The position numbers and the translations under genes are program-made. Shown here in pieces: positions 30,801-41,824 of a DNA stretch of 64,000 bases. The stretch lies in contig NC_012866.1 of NCBI RefSeq assembly GCF_000026945.1, positions 1 to 64,000 on the forward strand, given 5' to 3'. The stretch comes from Candida dubliniensis CD36. Lineage: Eukaryota; Ascomycota; Pichiomycetes; Serinales; Debaryomycetaceae. The notes below the pieces were generated by a model. It saw only the letters and a list, made by a program, of their open reading frames with translations, made no database searches and had not been told where the DNA came from. Every line of letters starts with the position of its first letter. Position 1 is the stretch's first letter.

Positions 30801-31324
30801 AAATACCCACCAAGCTCATCACTCTCTTCCTTGGCCTCCACCAACTGGTTAGGGGATAATTTTTCCAAATGACATCTATTGGACTTTAACATAATTGGTA
30901 TTTGACCTGCTTCTCTAACTTCCAGCACTTCTTCCCCATCATTCACACTCCAAGTGACATTTAACATTAATCTGGATCTATATGTTACCATTCTTTCTCT
31001 ACATTCGCTTGGAAATGTCTTTCTGTTCAACGACAATTTATCGTTAGCAGGAACACTTGGTTTGGCCAACTGCACGGAATCAACTCTGATTTTCAATTTG
31101 TTCCCTAAACGTCCAGAAGTTTCTGGTGTGTCAAATATTGTTTTGGTCCCAATATCTTTTACAGCAAGATTCAATAAACCTCCATCTGGGCCATCCATCA
31201 ACGCATTAAATGATCCCACATGAGGTGCAACAGCATCCTTCAACAAAGGATATGAGTTCATATCCTTCGGTGGATTTTGAAATCTCTTTTCTCTTTCCAA
31301 AGTTCTAAATTTCGCCAATGCCAT
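27824..31324 (-). CDS. RPA135: RNA polymerase I second-largest subunit
   Basis: This subunit forms half of the active-site cleft of RNA polymerase I, which makes the large rRNA precursor in the nucleolus. With the start at 31324 it has 1166 residues, close to the ~1200 of the family. The N-terminus [16 protein letters not shown] and the block [26 protein letters not shown] (given here only as a landmark near residue 190) are nearly identical to the S. cerevisiae protein as I remember it. The polymerase beta signature is [12 protein letters not shown], and the C-terminal zinc site is CRSC...CRRC. The in-frame ATG nine codons further upstream is possible but not needed. It is divergent from THG1, sharing about 180 bases with A tracts at 31363-31380 and 31400-31411. 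Confidence 0.97.
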   Translation of the reverse strand: [1166 protein letters not shown]

Positions 31325-31505
31325 GGTTAGCTGAGGAAACAGTAGAAACAATCACTTCCATGAAAAAAAAAAAAAAAAAATTCTTTGCATTTGAGGACGA
31401 AAAAAAAAAAATTTGAGAGATGAGATAAATTCTAGAGGTAGTGTAAACTTTACAACATCAACAAAAAATACTTAAACAATCGTTCCCACTTCTTATCCAT
31501 TAGCA

Positions 31506-32312
31506 ATGGCCAATTCCAAATACGAATATGTCAAGTTATTTGAAAAGGAGAATTATTTGTTACCAGATACATATATAGTAATAAGAGTTGATGGGAAAGG
31601 TTTCCACAAATTCTCACAGTTTTACCAATTCGAGAAGCCGAATGATTTAAAGGCACTTCAAGTGATGAACCTGGCTGCAGAAAAAATAATGAGTAAATAT
31701 AGCGATGTTATGCTAGCATATGGAGACTCAGATGAGTATTCTTTTTTGTTGCGTAAGAATTGTCAATTGTATGAAAGGCGGGAAATGAAGCTCACTACAT
31801 TATTTGCATCACTAATGTCAACTTATTACATGTATTTTTGGCAGCAACACTTCCCCGATAAACCATTGGATATAGATCATTTACCCAATTTTGACGCAAG
31901 GGCCGTACTATATCCAGATTTTAAGCATATCAGGAACTACTTTAGTTGGAGGCAGGTCGATTGTCATATCAATAATTTGTATAATACTACTTTTTGGAAC
32001 TTGGTGTTAAAGTTGAAAATGACACCCCAGGAAGCAGAACAAAGACTCATGGGTACAGTAGCATCTGACAAGAACGAGATACTATTCAAAGAATGTGGTA
32101 TCAATTACAACAACGAGTTGGAGATGTTTAAAAAAGGTACTATCATTGTGAGAGAGTTTGAGAATTACGAGATTGAAGATGAGACAGGGCTATCTAAGAG
32201 ACAAGCACAGAGATTGGAAAAGAAAAGAAAGAAGGCCGACCTTAAAACCTATCATGTTGATATTATCAACGACAATTCCTGGTGGGATAATAGGCCATGG
32301 TTAAGAGATTAG
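31506..32312 (+). CDS. THG1: tRNA-His guanylyltransferase
   Basis: Thg1 adds the extra G at position -1 of tRNA-His, the identity element for histidyl-tRNA synthetase; it is essential in yeast. The 268 residues match the family (about 237-298). The catalytic metal ligands are in IRVDGKGFHKFS (D29) and in YGDSDEYSF (D76 and nearby), with HINNLYNTTFW and ECGINYNNE as further conserved blocks. Residue 56 is encoded by CTG at 31671-31673, where the S. cerevisiae protein, as I remember it, has Cys; a small residue suits Ser rather than Leu and fits CTG-clade decoding. The C-terminus is basic (SKRQAQRLEKKRKK). Confidence 0.96.
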   Translation: MANSKYEYVKLFEKENYLLPDTYIVIRVDGKGFHKFSQFYQFEKPNDLKALQVMNLAAEKIMSKYSDVMLAYGDSDEYSFLLRKNCQLYERREMKLTTLFASLMSTYYMYFWQQHFPDKPLDIDHLPNFDARAVLYPDFKHIRNYFSWRQVDCHINNLYNTTFWNLVLKLKMTPQEAEQRLMGTVASDKNEILFKECGINYNNELEMFKKGTIIVREFENYEIEDETGLSKRQAQRLEKKRKKADLKTYHVDIINDNSWWDNRPWLRD

Positions 32313-32515
32313 TTATAGATATATAGCAAAATCTAGATTAGGTGTTGTGCGAATACAGCAGTCTTTGGTTGTTACTCTTTTGCGTGGACCTAACGATGTC
32401 TCACAACACACACGACAAGTGCTCAGCTCTGAAAAAAACAAAACTGCAGAAAAAAAAAAAAAAAAAAAAATTGTTGATGCTATTACTCGTATCCAACACT
32501 TGTTACTAACCACAA

Positions 32516-34915
32516 ATGTCAACAAAAACTGATATTTCTACTGATGAATTGGCTTCGTTATTCAGCAAAGCTGGATTTGAAGAAAAAAAATCATTAGAGA
32601 TAGTTAAGAATAAAAAAGTTGCCTCTGCTTTATACAATATTTTAGGCACAAACTTCCCCAAAACCGATGATAAGAAATTATCTTTGTTACATCAATTGGC
32701 TATACATGAAAGCAAAAATGGAGAGGAACCAAACCATGACTTTGTCATTAATGGAATTCAAAATGGAGATTTGAAAACTGCTTTGCAAGTGACTGAAGGT
32801 ATCAAGTATTTACAGAATAACACAACTGTTGCTAAAGAAAAATTCGATGAAGCTAGTGGTGTGGGTATTGAAATTACCCCTCAACAAGCCAAGGCAGAAA
32901 TTTCAAAATACCTTGATTCTATTAAAACTGATTTGGAAAGTAAAAGATATTCAATATTACCTAAGGTTTTGGGTGAAGTGAAAACTCAGCCATCCTTGAA
33001 ATGGGCCCCACCTCAATTATTCAAACCAATTTTGGATGAAGAGTTTTTGGCAAGATTGGGTCCTAAAGACGAAAGAGACGTCAAGAAAAAGGAAAAAAAA
33101 GTCAAGACACCAACTTCTGGTGGTGCTACCAAAAAGCAAGACACTGGTTCTGAACCAGAACGTTCTATGTTTTCTGAAGGGTTCCTTGGTGATTTGCATA
33201 AACCGGGTGAAGAGCCTCAAATGTACCCTGAATTGTTGGAAGAGCATAGGAAATTCATTTGCGATAAAGTATTTACTCGTTTCCCTCCTGAACCAAATGG
33301 GTTCTTGCACATTGGTCACTCCAAGGCCATTATGGTTAATTTTGGATACGCTCAATTCAACAATGGTAATTGCTACTTGAGATTTGACGATACAAACCCT
33401 GAAGCTGAAGAGGAAGTTTACTTTAATTCCATTAAAGAAATGGTTTCTTGGTTGGGGTATAAGCCATGGAAAATTACCTATTCTTCCGACTATTTTGATG
33501 AGTTGTACGAATTGGCTATTAAGTTGATTAAATCAGACAAGGCATATATTTGTCATTGTACTCCTGAAGAAGTCAAGGCTTCTCGTGGTTTGAAAGAAGA
33601 TGGTACGTTAGGCGGTGAAAGAGTTGCTTGTAAGCACAGATCCCAATCCGTAGAGCATAACTTGCGTGAGTTTGAAAACATGAAAAACGGGAAATACAAT
33701 GTTGGAGAAGCAACATTAAGAATGAAACAAGATTTGAATTCCCCATCACCGCAAATGTGGGATTTGGTCGCGTATCGTGTTTTGAACACACCACATCACC
33801 GTACTGGTGATAAATGGAAGATTTACCCCACATACGATTTCACCCATTGTTTGGTTGATTCTTTTGAAAACATTACCCATTCATTGTGTACTACAGAATT
33901 TGTCTTGTCTAGAGAATCTTATGAGTGGTTGTGTGATGCATTACATGTCTATAGACCAGCACAACGTGAATACGGTAGATTGAACTTAACTGGTACCATC
34001 ATGTCCAAGAGAAAGATTGCTAAATTGGTCAACGAAGGTTACGTAAGAGGGTGGGATGACCCAAGATTGTACACATTAGAAGGTATTAAAAGAAGAGGTG
34101 TCCCACCAGGTGCAATTTTGTCTTTTATTAACACCTTGGGTGTCACAACTTCTACAACAAATATTCAAACAGTGAGATTTGAAAGTGCTGTGCGTAACTA
34201 CCTCGATCAAACAACTCCAAGGTTAATGATGGTTTTGCACCCAATTGAGGTTGTTATTGACAATTTGGATGAAAGTTTTAGTTTGGACGTCGAGATTCCA
34301 TACAAGCCAGGTAAGGATGAAAAGTCTATGGGATACCGTAAACTTGCATTCTCCAAACATATTTACATTGATGAAAATGATGTTAGATCTGAACCTGCAG
34401 ATAAGGAGTTTTATAGATTGGCTCCTGGCCAACCAGTTGGTTTGATGAGGGTTCCCTTCAATGTCAGTTTCAAATCAATTGAAGAAAAAGATGGAAAGAG
34501 AATTGTTCATGTTCACTACGATGAAGGGGTCAAGGCTAAACCAAAAACCTATATCCAATGGATTCCTAAAAATACTGCTGTTCACATCAAAGAGGTTAGA
34601 ATCTACAATCAGTTATTCAAGAGTGAAAACCCTTCTGCACATCCTGAAGGGTATTTGAAAGACATCAATCCTGATAGTGAAGAAGTTTTGCGTAATGCCG
34701 TTGTTGAAGATAATCTCAACGACATTGTGTCAAAATCTCCAATGAACATTGAGATTCCCGGCAGTGCATTTAACATTAAAGAGAACAAAGGTAACAATAC
34801 TGTTAGATTCCAAGCATTGAGAGAAGGCTACTTTTGTTTGGACAAGGATTCCAAAGAAGATGGTTTGATTCTTAATAGAATCGTGAGCTTGAAAGAAGAT
34901 GCTGCTAAAAAATGA
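32516..34915 (+). CDS. GLN4: Glutaminyl-tRNA synthetase
   Basis: This class I synthetase charges tRNA-Gln in the cytosol. The 799 residues match S. cerevisiae Gln4 (about 809). The fungal N-terminal appended domain (1-185) is followed by a Lys-rich linker (185-210). The catalytic core carries HIGH in GFLHIGHSKA (265-268) and MSKRK at 496-500; two beta-barrel anticodon-binding domains follow. The start is the first ATG, 46 nt after a tract of 21 A (32450-32470). It lies 17 kb from its closest relative GUS1 in the same window, on the opposite strand. GlnRS descends from an ancient GluRS duplication, but this proximity is more likely chance than a tandem remnant. Confidence 0.97.
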   Translation: MSTKTDISTDELASLFSKAGFEEKKSLEIVKNKKVASALYNILGTNFPKTDDKKLSLLHQLAIHESKNGEEPNHDFVINGIQNGDLKTALQVTEGIKYLQNNTTVAKEKFDEASGVGIEITPQQAKAEISKYLDSIKTDLESKRYSILPKVLGEVKTQPSLKWAPPQLFKPILDEEFLARLGPKDERDVKKKEKKVKTPTSGGATKKQDTGSEPERSMFSEGFLGDLHKPGEEPQMYPELLEEHRKFICDKVFTRFPPEPNGFLHIGHSKAIMVNFGYAQFNNGNCYLRFDDTNPEAEEEVYFNSIKEMVSWLGYKPWKITYSSDYFDELYELAIKLIKSDKAYICHCTPEEVKASRGLKEDGTLGGERVACKHRSQSVEHNLREFENMKNGKYNVGEATLRMKQDLNSPSPQMWDLVAYRVLNTPHHRTGDKWKIYPTYDFTHCLVDSFENITHSLCTTEFVLSRESYEWLCDALHVYRPAQREYGRLNLTGTIMSKRKIAKLVNEGYVRGWDDPRLYTLEGIKRRGVPPGAILSFINTLGVTTSTTNIQTVRFESAVRNYLDQTTPRLMMVLHPIEVVIDNLDESFSLDVEIPYKPGKDEKSMGYRKLAFSKHIYIDENDVRSEPADKEFYRLAPGQPVGLMRVPFNVSFKSIEEKDGKRIVHVHYDEGVKAKPKTYIQWIPKNTAVHIKEVRIYNQLFKSENPSAHPEGYLKDINPDSEEVLRNAVVEDNLNDIVSKSPMNIEIPGSAFNIKENKGNNTVRFQALREGYFCLDKDSKEDGLILNRIVSLKEDAAKK

Positions 34916-35005
34916 ACAACAATATGAGTTATGTAGAATTGGATAGATACGAGAATATAATATTGTGTATAGTAAAATAGATCAATCCACCATTACAGAC
35001 GCGCT

Positions 35006-35006
<1 letters not shown>

Positions 35007-35038
<32 letters not shown>
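35007..35038 (+). promoter_or_regulatory. 32-nt poly(A) tract just upstream of PSF3
   Basis: An uninterrupted run of 32 A ends 36 nt before the PSF3 ATG. It is the longest of a set of similar tracts, nearly all A on the sense strand, placed about 30-80 nt before start codons in this window. Such tracts exclude nucleosomes; this one is also close enough to be transcribed into the 5' leader. Confidence 0.6.
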
Positions 35039-35040
<2 letters not shown>

Positions 35041-35074
35041 ATCAAACCCAAAACATTTGTAACCTCAACCCAAA

Positions 35075-35608
35075 ATGACAGCCGATTACTACGACCTAGA
35101 TGACATACTAGCCGACTCAGAAAAACTCCCTTGCAAATTCAATATAACGGTTCCTGGATTGGGTTATTTAGAAGGAAACCCAGGAAAGCCTATTCATGAA
35201 GATACCAAAATTGAGTTGCCGCATTGGTTATCAGGAATATTGGCTACTGTAGCCATCGATGAAGATTCAAATGTCAATTTTCTAGACTTGGCTGACCCCG
35301 ATATTATCAAGGAAAAAGTAATGAATGCCATAAAAACAGATCCATTGGCGGTCGATTTACACAAGTTGACACCTTATTATTATAGTCTAATTCTAAAATG
35401 GGGGAACTTGTATACAGATAAAATGTTAATTGCCAACGTCATGAACTGCTTGAAAGCCAGGAGTTTGGAAATTTACAACTTTAGTAATAATGCAAACAAA
35501 ACTTTGAACAATGAGTTTCTTTATACTTTGGACGAGTTTGAAAGGGCATTGTTTAAGCTGGCTTCTGATAGTAACAAGTCCATGAGAAAATGGTTGAAAA
35601 GTAAATAG
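35075..35608 (+). CDS. PSF3: GINS complex subunit Psf3
   Basis: Psf3 is one of four subunits of GINS, which with Cdc45 and Mcm2-7 forms the replicative CMG helicase. The 177 residues fit the family (about 194 in S. cerevisiae). The N-terminal B-domain start YYDLDDILADSEKLPC, with the GLGYLEG and ELPHWLSGIL motifs, is characteristic. The C-terminal alpha-helical A-domain carries the FLYTLDEFERALFKLA segment. The first ATG gives the expected N-terminus. It converges on CTR9, with 87 bases between stops. Confidence 0.95.
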   Translation: MTADYYDLDDILADSEKLPCKFNITVPGLGYLEGNPGKPIHEDTKIELPHWLSGILATVAIDEDSNVNFLDLADPDIIKEKVMNAIKTDPLAVDLHKLTPYYYSLILKWGNLYTDKMLIANVMNCLKARSLEIYNFSNNANKTLNNEFLYTLDEFERALFKLASDSNKSMRKWLKSK

Positions 35609-35695
35609 TTTCTAGTTTGCTTATCTTGCAATATATGTCAATGTCTACAAAACTAATATAGATACATGTATAATACTTCTTCCAATGGATACTCT

Positions 35696-38600
35696 TTATT
35701 CTTCATCATTATCACCAAACAAATCGTCGTCCTCCAACTCTTCCTCACTATCTTGGATAAATTCGGATGAAAGGGGTTTCTTCTTTTTCTTACCACCGGC
35801 TTCATCTCCTGCTTTTCTTTTGCCATTAGAATTTCCGGCTGCTTCATCTCCAGAGTCATCTGTAACATTTTGCTCTGGCTCTTCATCACTGTCGTCAATA
35901 ATATTCCCTTTCTTTTTTCTACCTTTACCTTTCTTTCCCTTACCCCCTTTGTTTTTCTTGTTTTCTCTCTGAGCAGATTCTTCCTCGAATAATTCCTCGT
36001 CCTCATTATCGCTTACACCAACACTAGCCCTGTTTTCTTCAGCCCATTTTTGTGCTTGTTCTTGCAAAGCCATTCTTTGTTTGCTCATTTCTAACTCTTT
36101 CTCCTTCAATTTATTCAATCTCTCCTCTTCTTCTTTCAACCTGGTTTGTTCTTCCTCCATCCTGATTTGCTTGGCCTTTTCAATCTTTTCTTCTATTTCA
36201 GCATTGTTTTCCTTAGTTTCTGCTAACGCATTACCCAATCTGGACAACAAGGTACTAGTACCCAAGTTTGCTCTACCTCTCAACTCTTCCCTTGGATAAG
36301 GTGGGTGTTTTTCTTCGTCCGATGCTAATTGTGTTAAAATGTCTATGGCGTTATTCAAACCTTCGATTGCACTTTCAATATCATCCACATTACGTTCATT
36401 AACCGGCTGTTTGGTTATAAAATCAGCAATCTGAAATTGAACAAACGAAATATTGAATGAAAGGGCAGCCTTTGAAGTAGTTCTAGCTGCATCGAATGCC
36501 GCTTGTGCATACTCCAAGGCTTTTTTCAAGTATGCCAAACTCAGCTCGGCATTCCCTCTCAAATACCATACACGACCCAAGAATGACAAAATCTTGGCAT
36601 CTTTCCCATCAGTGTATCTTGCTAACGCCAATTCATAATTCTCTATTGCCTTACCAAATTGTTTTAAATCGCACAACACATGACCTAAATTCAAGTAAAC
36701 AGAAATATCGTTCAAAGAATCTCTAATTTTTCTCAAGATATCCAAACCTTTGTTTAATTGCTTATTCTCAATATAGGTGATTGCTAAACCCTGTGCGGCA
36801 TAAACATTTTTAGAATCTAAAGACAAAACTTTAGTGAAAAGCTCAATGGCTCGGAGATAATATTTCTTCCTTTTCTCATCTGCCCCCTTCGCATCTCTTG
36901 CCATGATGCAATAAATGTTAGCCAAAGATATCAATGCGTAACAATCGTGCAGATCAAACTCAACCAATGTATCCTTCTGTAATTTAGTGTCGGCATCTGA
37001 TGGCATATGTAACCTTTTACCAAAATTTTTAATAAACCATCCGTAAAACGACCTCACTTCCAAATCAGAAGCATTTAACTCTAGAAGCTGTTCGATCTCA
37101 TTGCGGATCTCTTCCTTGCTTATCCCCTCAGTTAAACAATTCAAAAATAAGATTCTCAATTTGGCAGAGAAATAATTAGGGCATTCTGTAAGTAATTGCT
37201 CATATGTTTCCAATGCATCTTTCTGGTTCGAGATTTCTTTAGTTCTTGCCAAATTGTAGGTCAAAGATGTTCTCAAATCTTGTGGCAAATCGACTAATGT
37301 GTCACCATCGGGGGACTTGAAATCGCTGCCGTCTAATTTACCTAAAGCAGCGGTGAAATTATCAAGGGCACTGTCATAGTTTTGTTTGGTAAATTGGAAA
37401 ACGCCAATGTTATTGTATACTTCTAACGGAACATCTTTTTCGACTTGTTTCCTTGCTTCAACAGCTTTGTTCAAATATGTCAATGCCTGTATCAGATCTC
37501 CTTTTTCCTCGTATAATTGACTTAAAATTAAGTATGCGTTCAAAGCTACCGGTTCTTTGTTCAACACAAATTCTTCTTCATTCGAAGATATTCCACGATT
37601 GTTTGACAATCTTATGTACCTTTCCAACACCTGAATGGCCATCTCTTTCTTACTTCTTGAGTTTTGCTTGGAATATAAAACACCTAAAGAGTAGTTAACT
37701 TCAAGGCATTTAACATTGCTTCGTAAAATACTCTCAAAAGTTAAGCTTGCCTCCTCAGTTGAACCACGATTGTATTGCGACTGTCCCAATCCCAACTTGG
37801 CAACAATGTTGGATTCATTTAACTTTATCGCTTCTTGAAAATATTTTGAAGATTGTATAAAATCACCTCTTGCGAATTCTATTCTGGCTAACCATGTAGA
37901 ACATTGAGATAAAACATTAGATTCATACTTTGTAATTCTGGAAAATGTACTAAACTTTTTGAGATTGTCGGATCCTGTGATTTTCTTGACAATTTTTTCC
38001 ACAATTTTTATCACTGTGTTGTAGTCACCTTTAGAGAATAGATATGAACACAAAGCCAAAATCACTGTAGTATCATCAGCATTCAAACTCTTGAGCTTGC
38101 TTAATTCTTGTAAACAATTTTTATAGTTGTCTAAAAATTCCTCATCACTCAATGAGTTGGTAAATGTGGTGTGAAATTTTGCCAAATTTAAAAATATTCT
38201 CAGTTTCACGTTGGTGGGGTCTAATTGTAAGCTTCGCTCCCATGCCTTTATGGCCATTTTATCATCTCTTAAAAACCAAAAACACAACCCAATGCCCAAT
38301 CTTGGATCTGGTTTCATTAGCGGATTTAAAATCAATACCTGTTGATATAACTTTAATGCATGGGAATAGTTTTTCGTTTTATTCAATACTGATTGGGCTT
38401 TCCCTAATAATGCAAAACAATTATTCGGATCGAGTCTTAAAATACGATCAAAGATATCTATGGCATCATCATCCTTGGATTCATACAAGTACAAAATCGC
38501 CTGACTTAATAAATTTGAAGTACTAACCAGTGTGCTTGTTTCACTGTCCGTTTGGATTTTGAAATTTAGCTTTGATATTTCCTTTTTAGCAAGATTCAAA

Positions 38601-38956
38601 TTGTTATCCTTATCAATCCCCAAATAAACATGTTTTACCAAAAGCCAAATAACAAAACTTTCAAATGACTTTTTATCATTTTCGGTGAAATAATCCAATT
38701 TTAAAGCTGCATTGATAAATTCCAACAGCTCTTTCAATTTCCCTAATTTTGCATATCCACTTGCTGCTATAATCCAGTACTGTTTCTCAGTTTGTTGATC
38801 TGTTAAAAATTGGATTAATTCAGATGGGTCATCCGATAATTCATTTCGCAAATCAATGGAAACAATTTGTCCACCTCCAACTGGAACATCCAATAAATTT
38901 AACGATTCGGTAGATTCTTTCCCAATATAGTATGAAATGTCAGTTCGTTCTTCCAT
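35696..38956 (-). CDS. CTR9: PAF1 complex subunit Ctr9 (TPR protein)
   Basis: Ctr9 is the scaffold of the PAF1 transcription elongation complex on RNA polymerase II and is needed for H2B ubiquitination and H3K4 methylation. The 1086 residues from the ATG at 38956 match S. cerevisiae Ctr9 (about 1077). Repeated TPR pairs occur throughout about 60-800 (for example DIFDRILRLDPNNCFALLGKAQ and VYNNIGVFQFTKQNYDSALDNF). They are followed by a long helical coiled coil (about 885-960) and an acidic/basic low-complexity tail. An in-frame ATG at 39034 would add 26 residues beginning with six lysines encoded by a poly(A) tract; the family N-terminus is at 38956, so that extension is probably leader. LEO1, another PAF1 subunit, is also in this window. 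Confidence 0.95.
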   Translation of the reverse strand: MEERTDISYYIGKESTESLNLLDVPVGGGQIVSIDLRNELSDDPSELIQFLTDQQTEKQYWIIAASGYAKLGKLKELLEFINAALKLDYFTENDKKSFESFVIWLLVKHVYLGIDKDNNLNLAKKEISKLNFKIQTDSETSTLVSTSNLLSQAILYLYESKDDDAIDIFDRILRLDPNNCFALLGKAQSVLNKTKNYSHALKLYQQVLILNPLMKPDPRLGIGLCFWFLRDDKMAIKAWERSLQLDPTNVKLRIFLNLAKFHTTFTNSLSDEEFLDNYKNCLQELSKLKSLNADDTTVILALCSYLFSKGDYNTVIKIVEKIVKKITGSDNLKKFSTFSRITKYESNVLSQCSTWLARIEFARGDFIQSSKYFQEAIKLNESNIVAKLGLGQSQYNRGSTEEASLTFESILRSNVKCLEVNYSLGVLYSKQNSRSKKEMAIQVLERYIRLSNNRGISSNEEEFVLNKEPVALNAYLILSQLYEEKGDLIQALTYLNKAVEARKQVEKDVPLEVYNNIGVFQFTKQNYDSALDNFTAALGKLDGSDFKSPDGDTLVDLPQDLRTSLTYNLARTKEISNQKDALETYEQLLTECPNYFSAKLRILFLNCLTEGISKEEIRNEIEQLLELNASDLEVRSFYGWFIKNFGKRLHMPSDADTKLQKDTLVEFDLHDCYALISLANIYCIMARDAKGADEKRKKYYLRAIELFTKVLSLDSKNVYAAQGLAITYIENKQLNKGLDILRKIRDSLNDISVYLNLGHVLCDLKQFGKAIENYELALARYTDGKDAKILSFLGRVWYLRGNAELSLAYLKKALEYAQAAFDAARTTSKAALSFNISFVQFQIADFITKQPVNERNVDDIESAIEGLNNAIDILTQLASDEEKHPPYPREELRGRANLGTSTLLSRLGNALAETKENNAEIEEKIEKAKQIRMEEEQTRLKEEEERLNKLKEKELEMSKQRMALQEQAQKWAEENRASVGVSDNEDEELFEEESAQRENKKNKGGKGKKGKGRKKKGNIIDDSDEEPEQNVTDDSGDEAAGNSNGKRKAGDEAGGKKKKKPLSSEFIQDSEEELEDDDLFGDNDEE

Positions 38957-39194
38957 TGTTGGGTTTGATTTGATGATGTGGAAACTATATAAAACGTCGA
39001 ACGTTGGTGCTATTTTTTTTTTTTTTTTTTTCATTGTCGCTGGACTATTGTTTTCATTTTTCTCAAAAATCCATTGATAAATGGAATTAGTGTTGTATGC
39101 AGGAACTTTTTATTTTCAAGCCCATCAGCTGTGTGGTCTACGACCTATCAATAAGTCTTTCATTACCTCATTTAGACTATTTACATATAAACTA

Positions 39195-40481
39195 TTAGTT
39201 GGTCTTTTTTGAGCAACATGAACTTACTCTAGTGTAGGATACATCTTCTAGCGTATCTCGGTGGTTGTCCCATTTTGTCTGTTTCTTTTCACATAGTTGC
39301 TCAGTTTCCAATTGTTCTAGTTCATTGCACAGAATATGTGCATCTAAGGGTAGCATCGGTGGTTGTGTGCTCAACTCTTTAGTTTGACTTTGAATGAAAC
39401 TATTTTCTAGTGGTAAAGAAGTTAAAAACGCATTTTCTGGTGTTGGTTGCATAAACTCTGTTGGGATTGGCTGGTCAGGGGTGGAACCTAACAACTCAGA
39501 AAAATTGAAATCTAGAATGTTCATCAATTTACCTTGATCCTTAAAATAATCGTCCAATCGGAATCCGTTTAATATTCCATGTGTCTCACAATTGGTACAA
39601 TCACACGCATTCGGAGGACATGAACATTCATTAGACGTGTCTGTTTGAGGAATATTGGGGCCAGTATTGAAAAACAAATCAGATTTATCTGTTTGTGGCA
39701 AAGAATTAAATATAACTTTCTCCTCATTTTCAAATGGGTTGGCAGCATGATTGACAGTCTCGGTTACTGGTTGTTTCAGGGATGGAAACAGTAATTTATA
39801 TTTGCTATTTCCATGAACCATACATCCTGGACATGAACAGGCGTCATCGCAACAACAGGTTCCAGGAATAGAACAAGAAGGTACAGGCACCACCCCGTAT
39901 ATTTGATGGTCCTCTTTTTGCAGTTTACTTGTGGTCTTGGACTTATTCACAAATACTAATGTCTCTTTATCGTTTATTTTGTGGTTCAATCTGCTCTTGA
40001 TGTAATTTTGTAATATTTTGGATTTGTTGACCGCTTTTCTCTTGTTGTTGCAACATCCGCATGATTTTCCTTTCGATATTTTAGGCGTACAACACGCAGA
40101 TACATTGATAAAACTTTCGGAACTTATGATGGGCGGCAGTGGCGTATTTCTTTCAACAGTGCTGGGTTGTGTTTTTGTCTCATCGTAGGGTCCAATGATC
40201 ACCCCACTACTGCAATCTATAACTTGTTTGGAAGATGCCTTTAGGACTATTATTGGTTCAGATTTACACTTCTTTGTGCTCGTTGTTGAAGACAGATTAG
40301 ATTTTGCTATTTCTTCTGCAAATATAGCCACACGGTGGTTGGGGTTTCCATTGGCATAAACTCCTGGTCTTCCCTTGGAGCGAACTTGTAGTAGTGGCCG
40401 TTCGTGGTGCTTGCAAGATGACGATCTGTGGCCTCTAACACATTCCATACAAGCATATTTAATATCATCTATTAGAATCAT
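39195..40481 (-). CDS. MAC1: Copper-sensing transcription factor Mac1
   Basis: Mac1 activates copper transporter and metalloreductase genes when copper is low. The 428 residues begin with a copper-fist domain: C11, C14, C23 and H25 as CX2CX8CXH, RGHRSSSCKH, and the minor-groove KGRP element at 36-39. Two Cys/His boxes characteristic of Mac1 follow: residues 209-223 (CCCDDACSCPGCMVH) and 286-301 (CSCPPNACDCTNCETH). The second matches the Mac1 consensus CXCX4CXCX2CX2H exactly; the first has X3 or a shifted Cys. An extra cluster, CC...CGCC, is at 130-144. In yeast these boxes bind Cu(I) and silence the activator. The two boxes distinguish Mac1 from Cup2/Ace1-type factors. A TGCGCAAA site 155 nt upstream suggests self-regulation. 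Confidence 0.93.
   Translation of the reverse strand: MILIDDIKYACMECVRGHRSSSCKHHERPLLQVRSKGRPGVYANGNPNHRVAIFAEEIAKSNLSSTTSTKKCKSEPIIVLKASSKQVIDCSSGVIIGPYDETKTQPSTVERNTPLPPIISSESFINVSACCTPKISKGKSCGCCNNKRKAVNKSKILQNYIKSRLNHKINDKETLVFVNKSKTTSKLQKEDHQIYGVVPVPSCSIPGTCCCDDACSCPGCMVHGNSKYKLLFPSLKQPVTETVNHAANPFENEEKVIFNSLPQTDKSDLFFNTGPNIPQTDTSNECSCPPNACDCTNCETHGILNGFRLDDYFKDQGKLMNILDFNFSELLGSTPDQPIPTEFMQPTPENAFLTSLPLENSFIQSQTKELSTQPPMLPLDAHILCNELEQLETEQLCEKKQTKWDNHRDTLEDVSYTRVSSCCSKKTN

Positions 40482-41824
<1,343 letters not shown>

Noticed and set aside
38957..39034. 26-residue N-terminal extension of CTR9 starting with six lysines
   Set aside because: The lysines come from a poly(A) tract and the family N-terminus starts at 38956.
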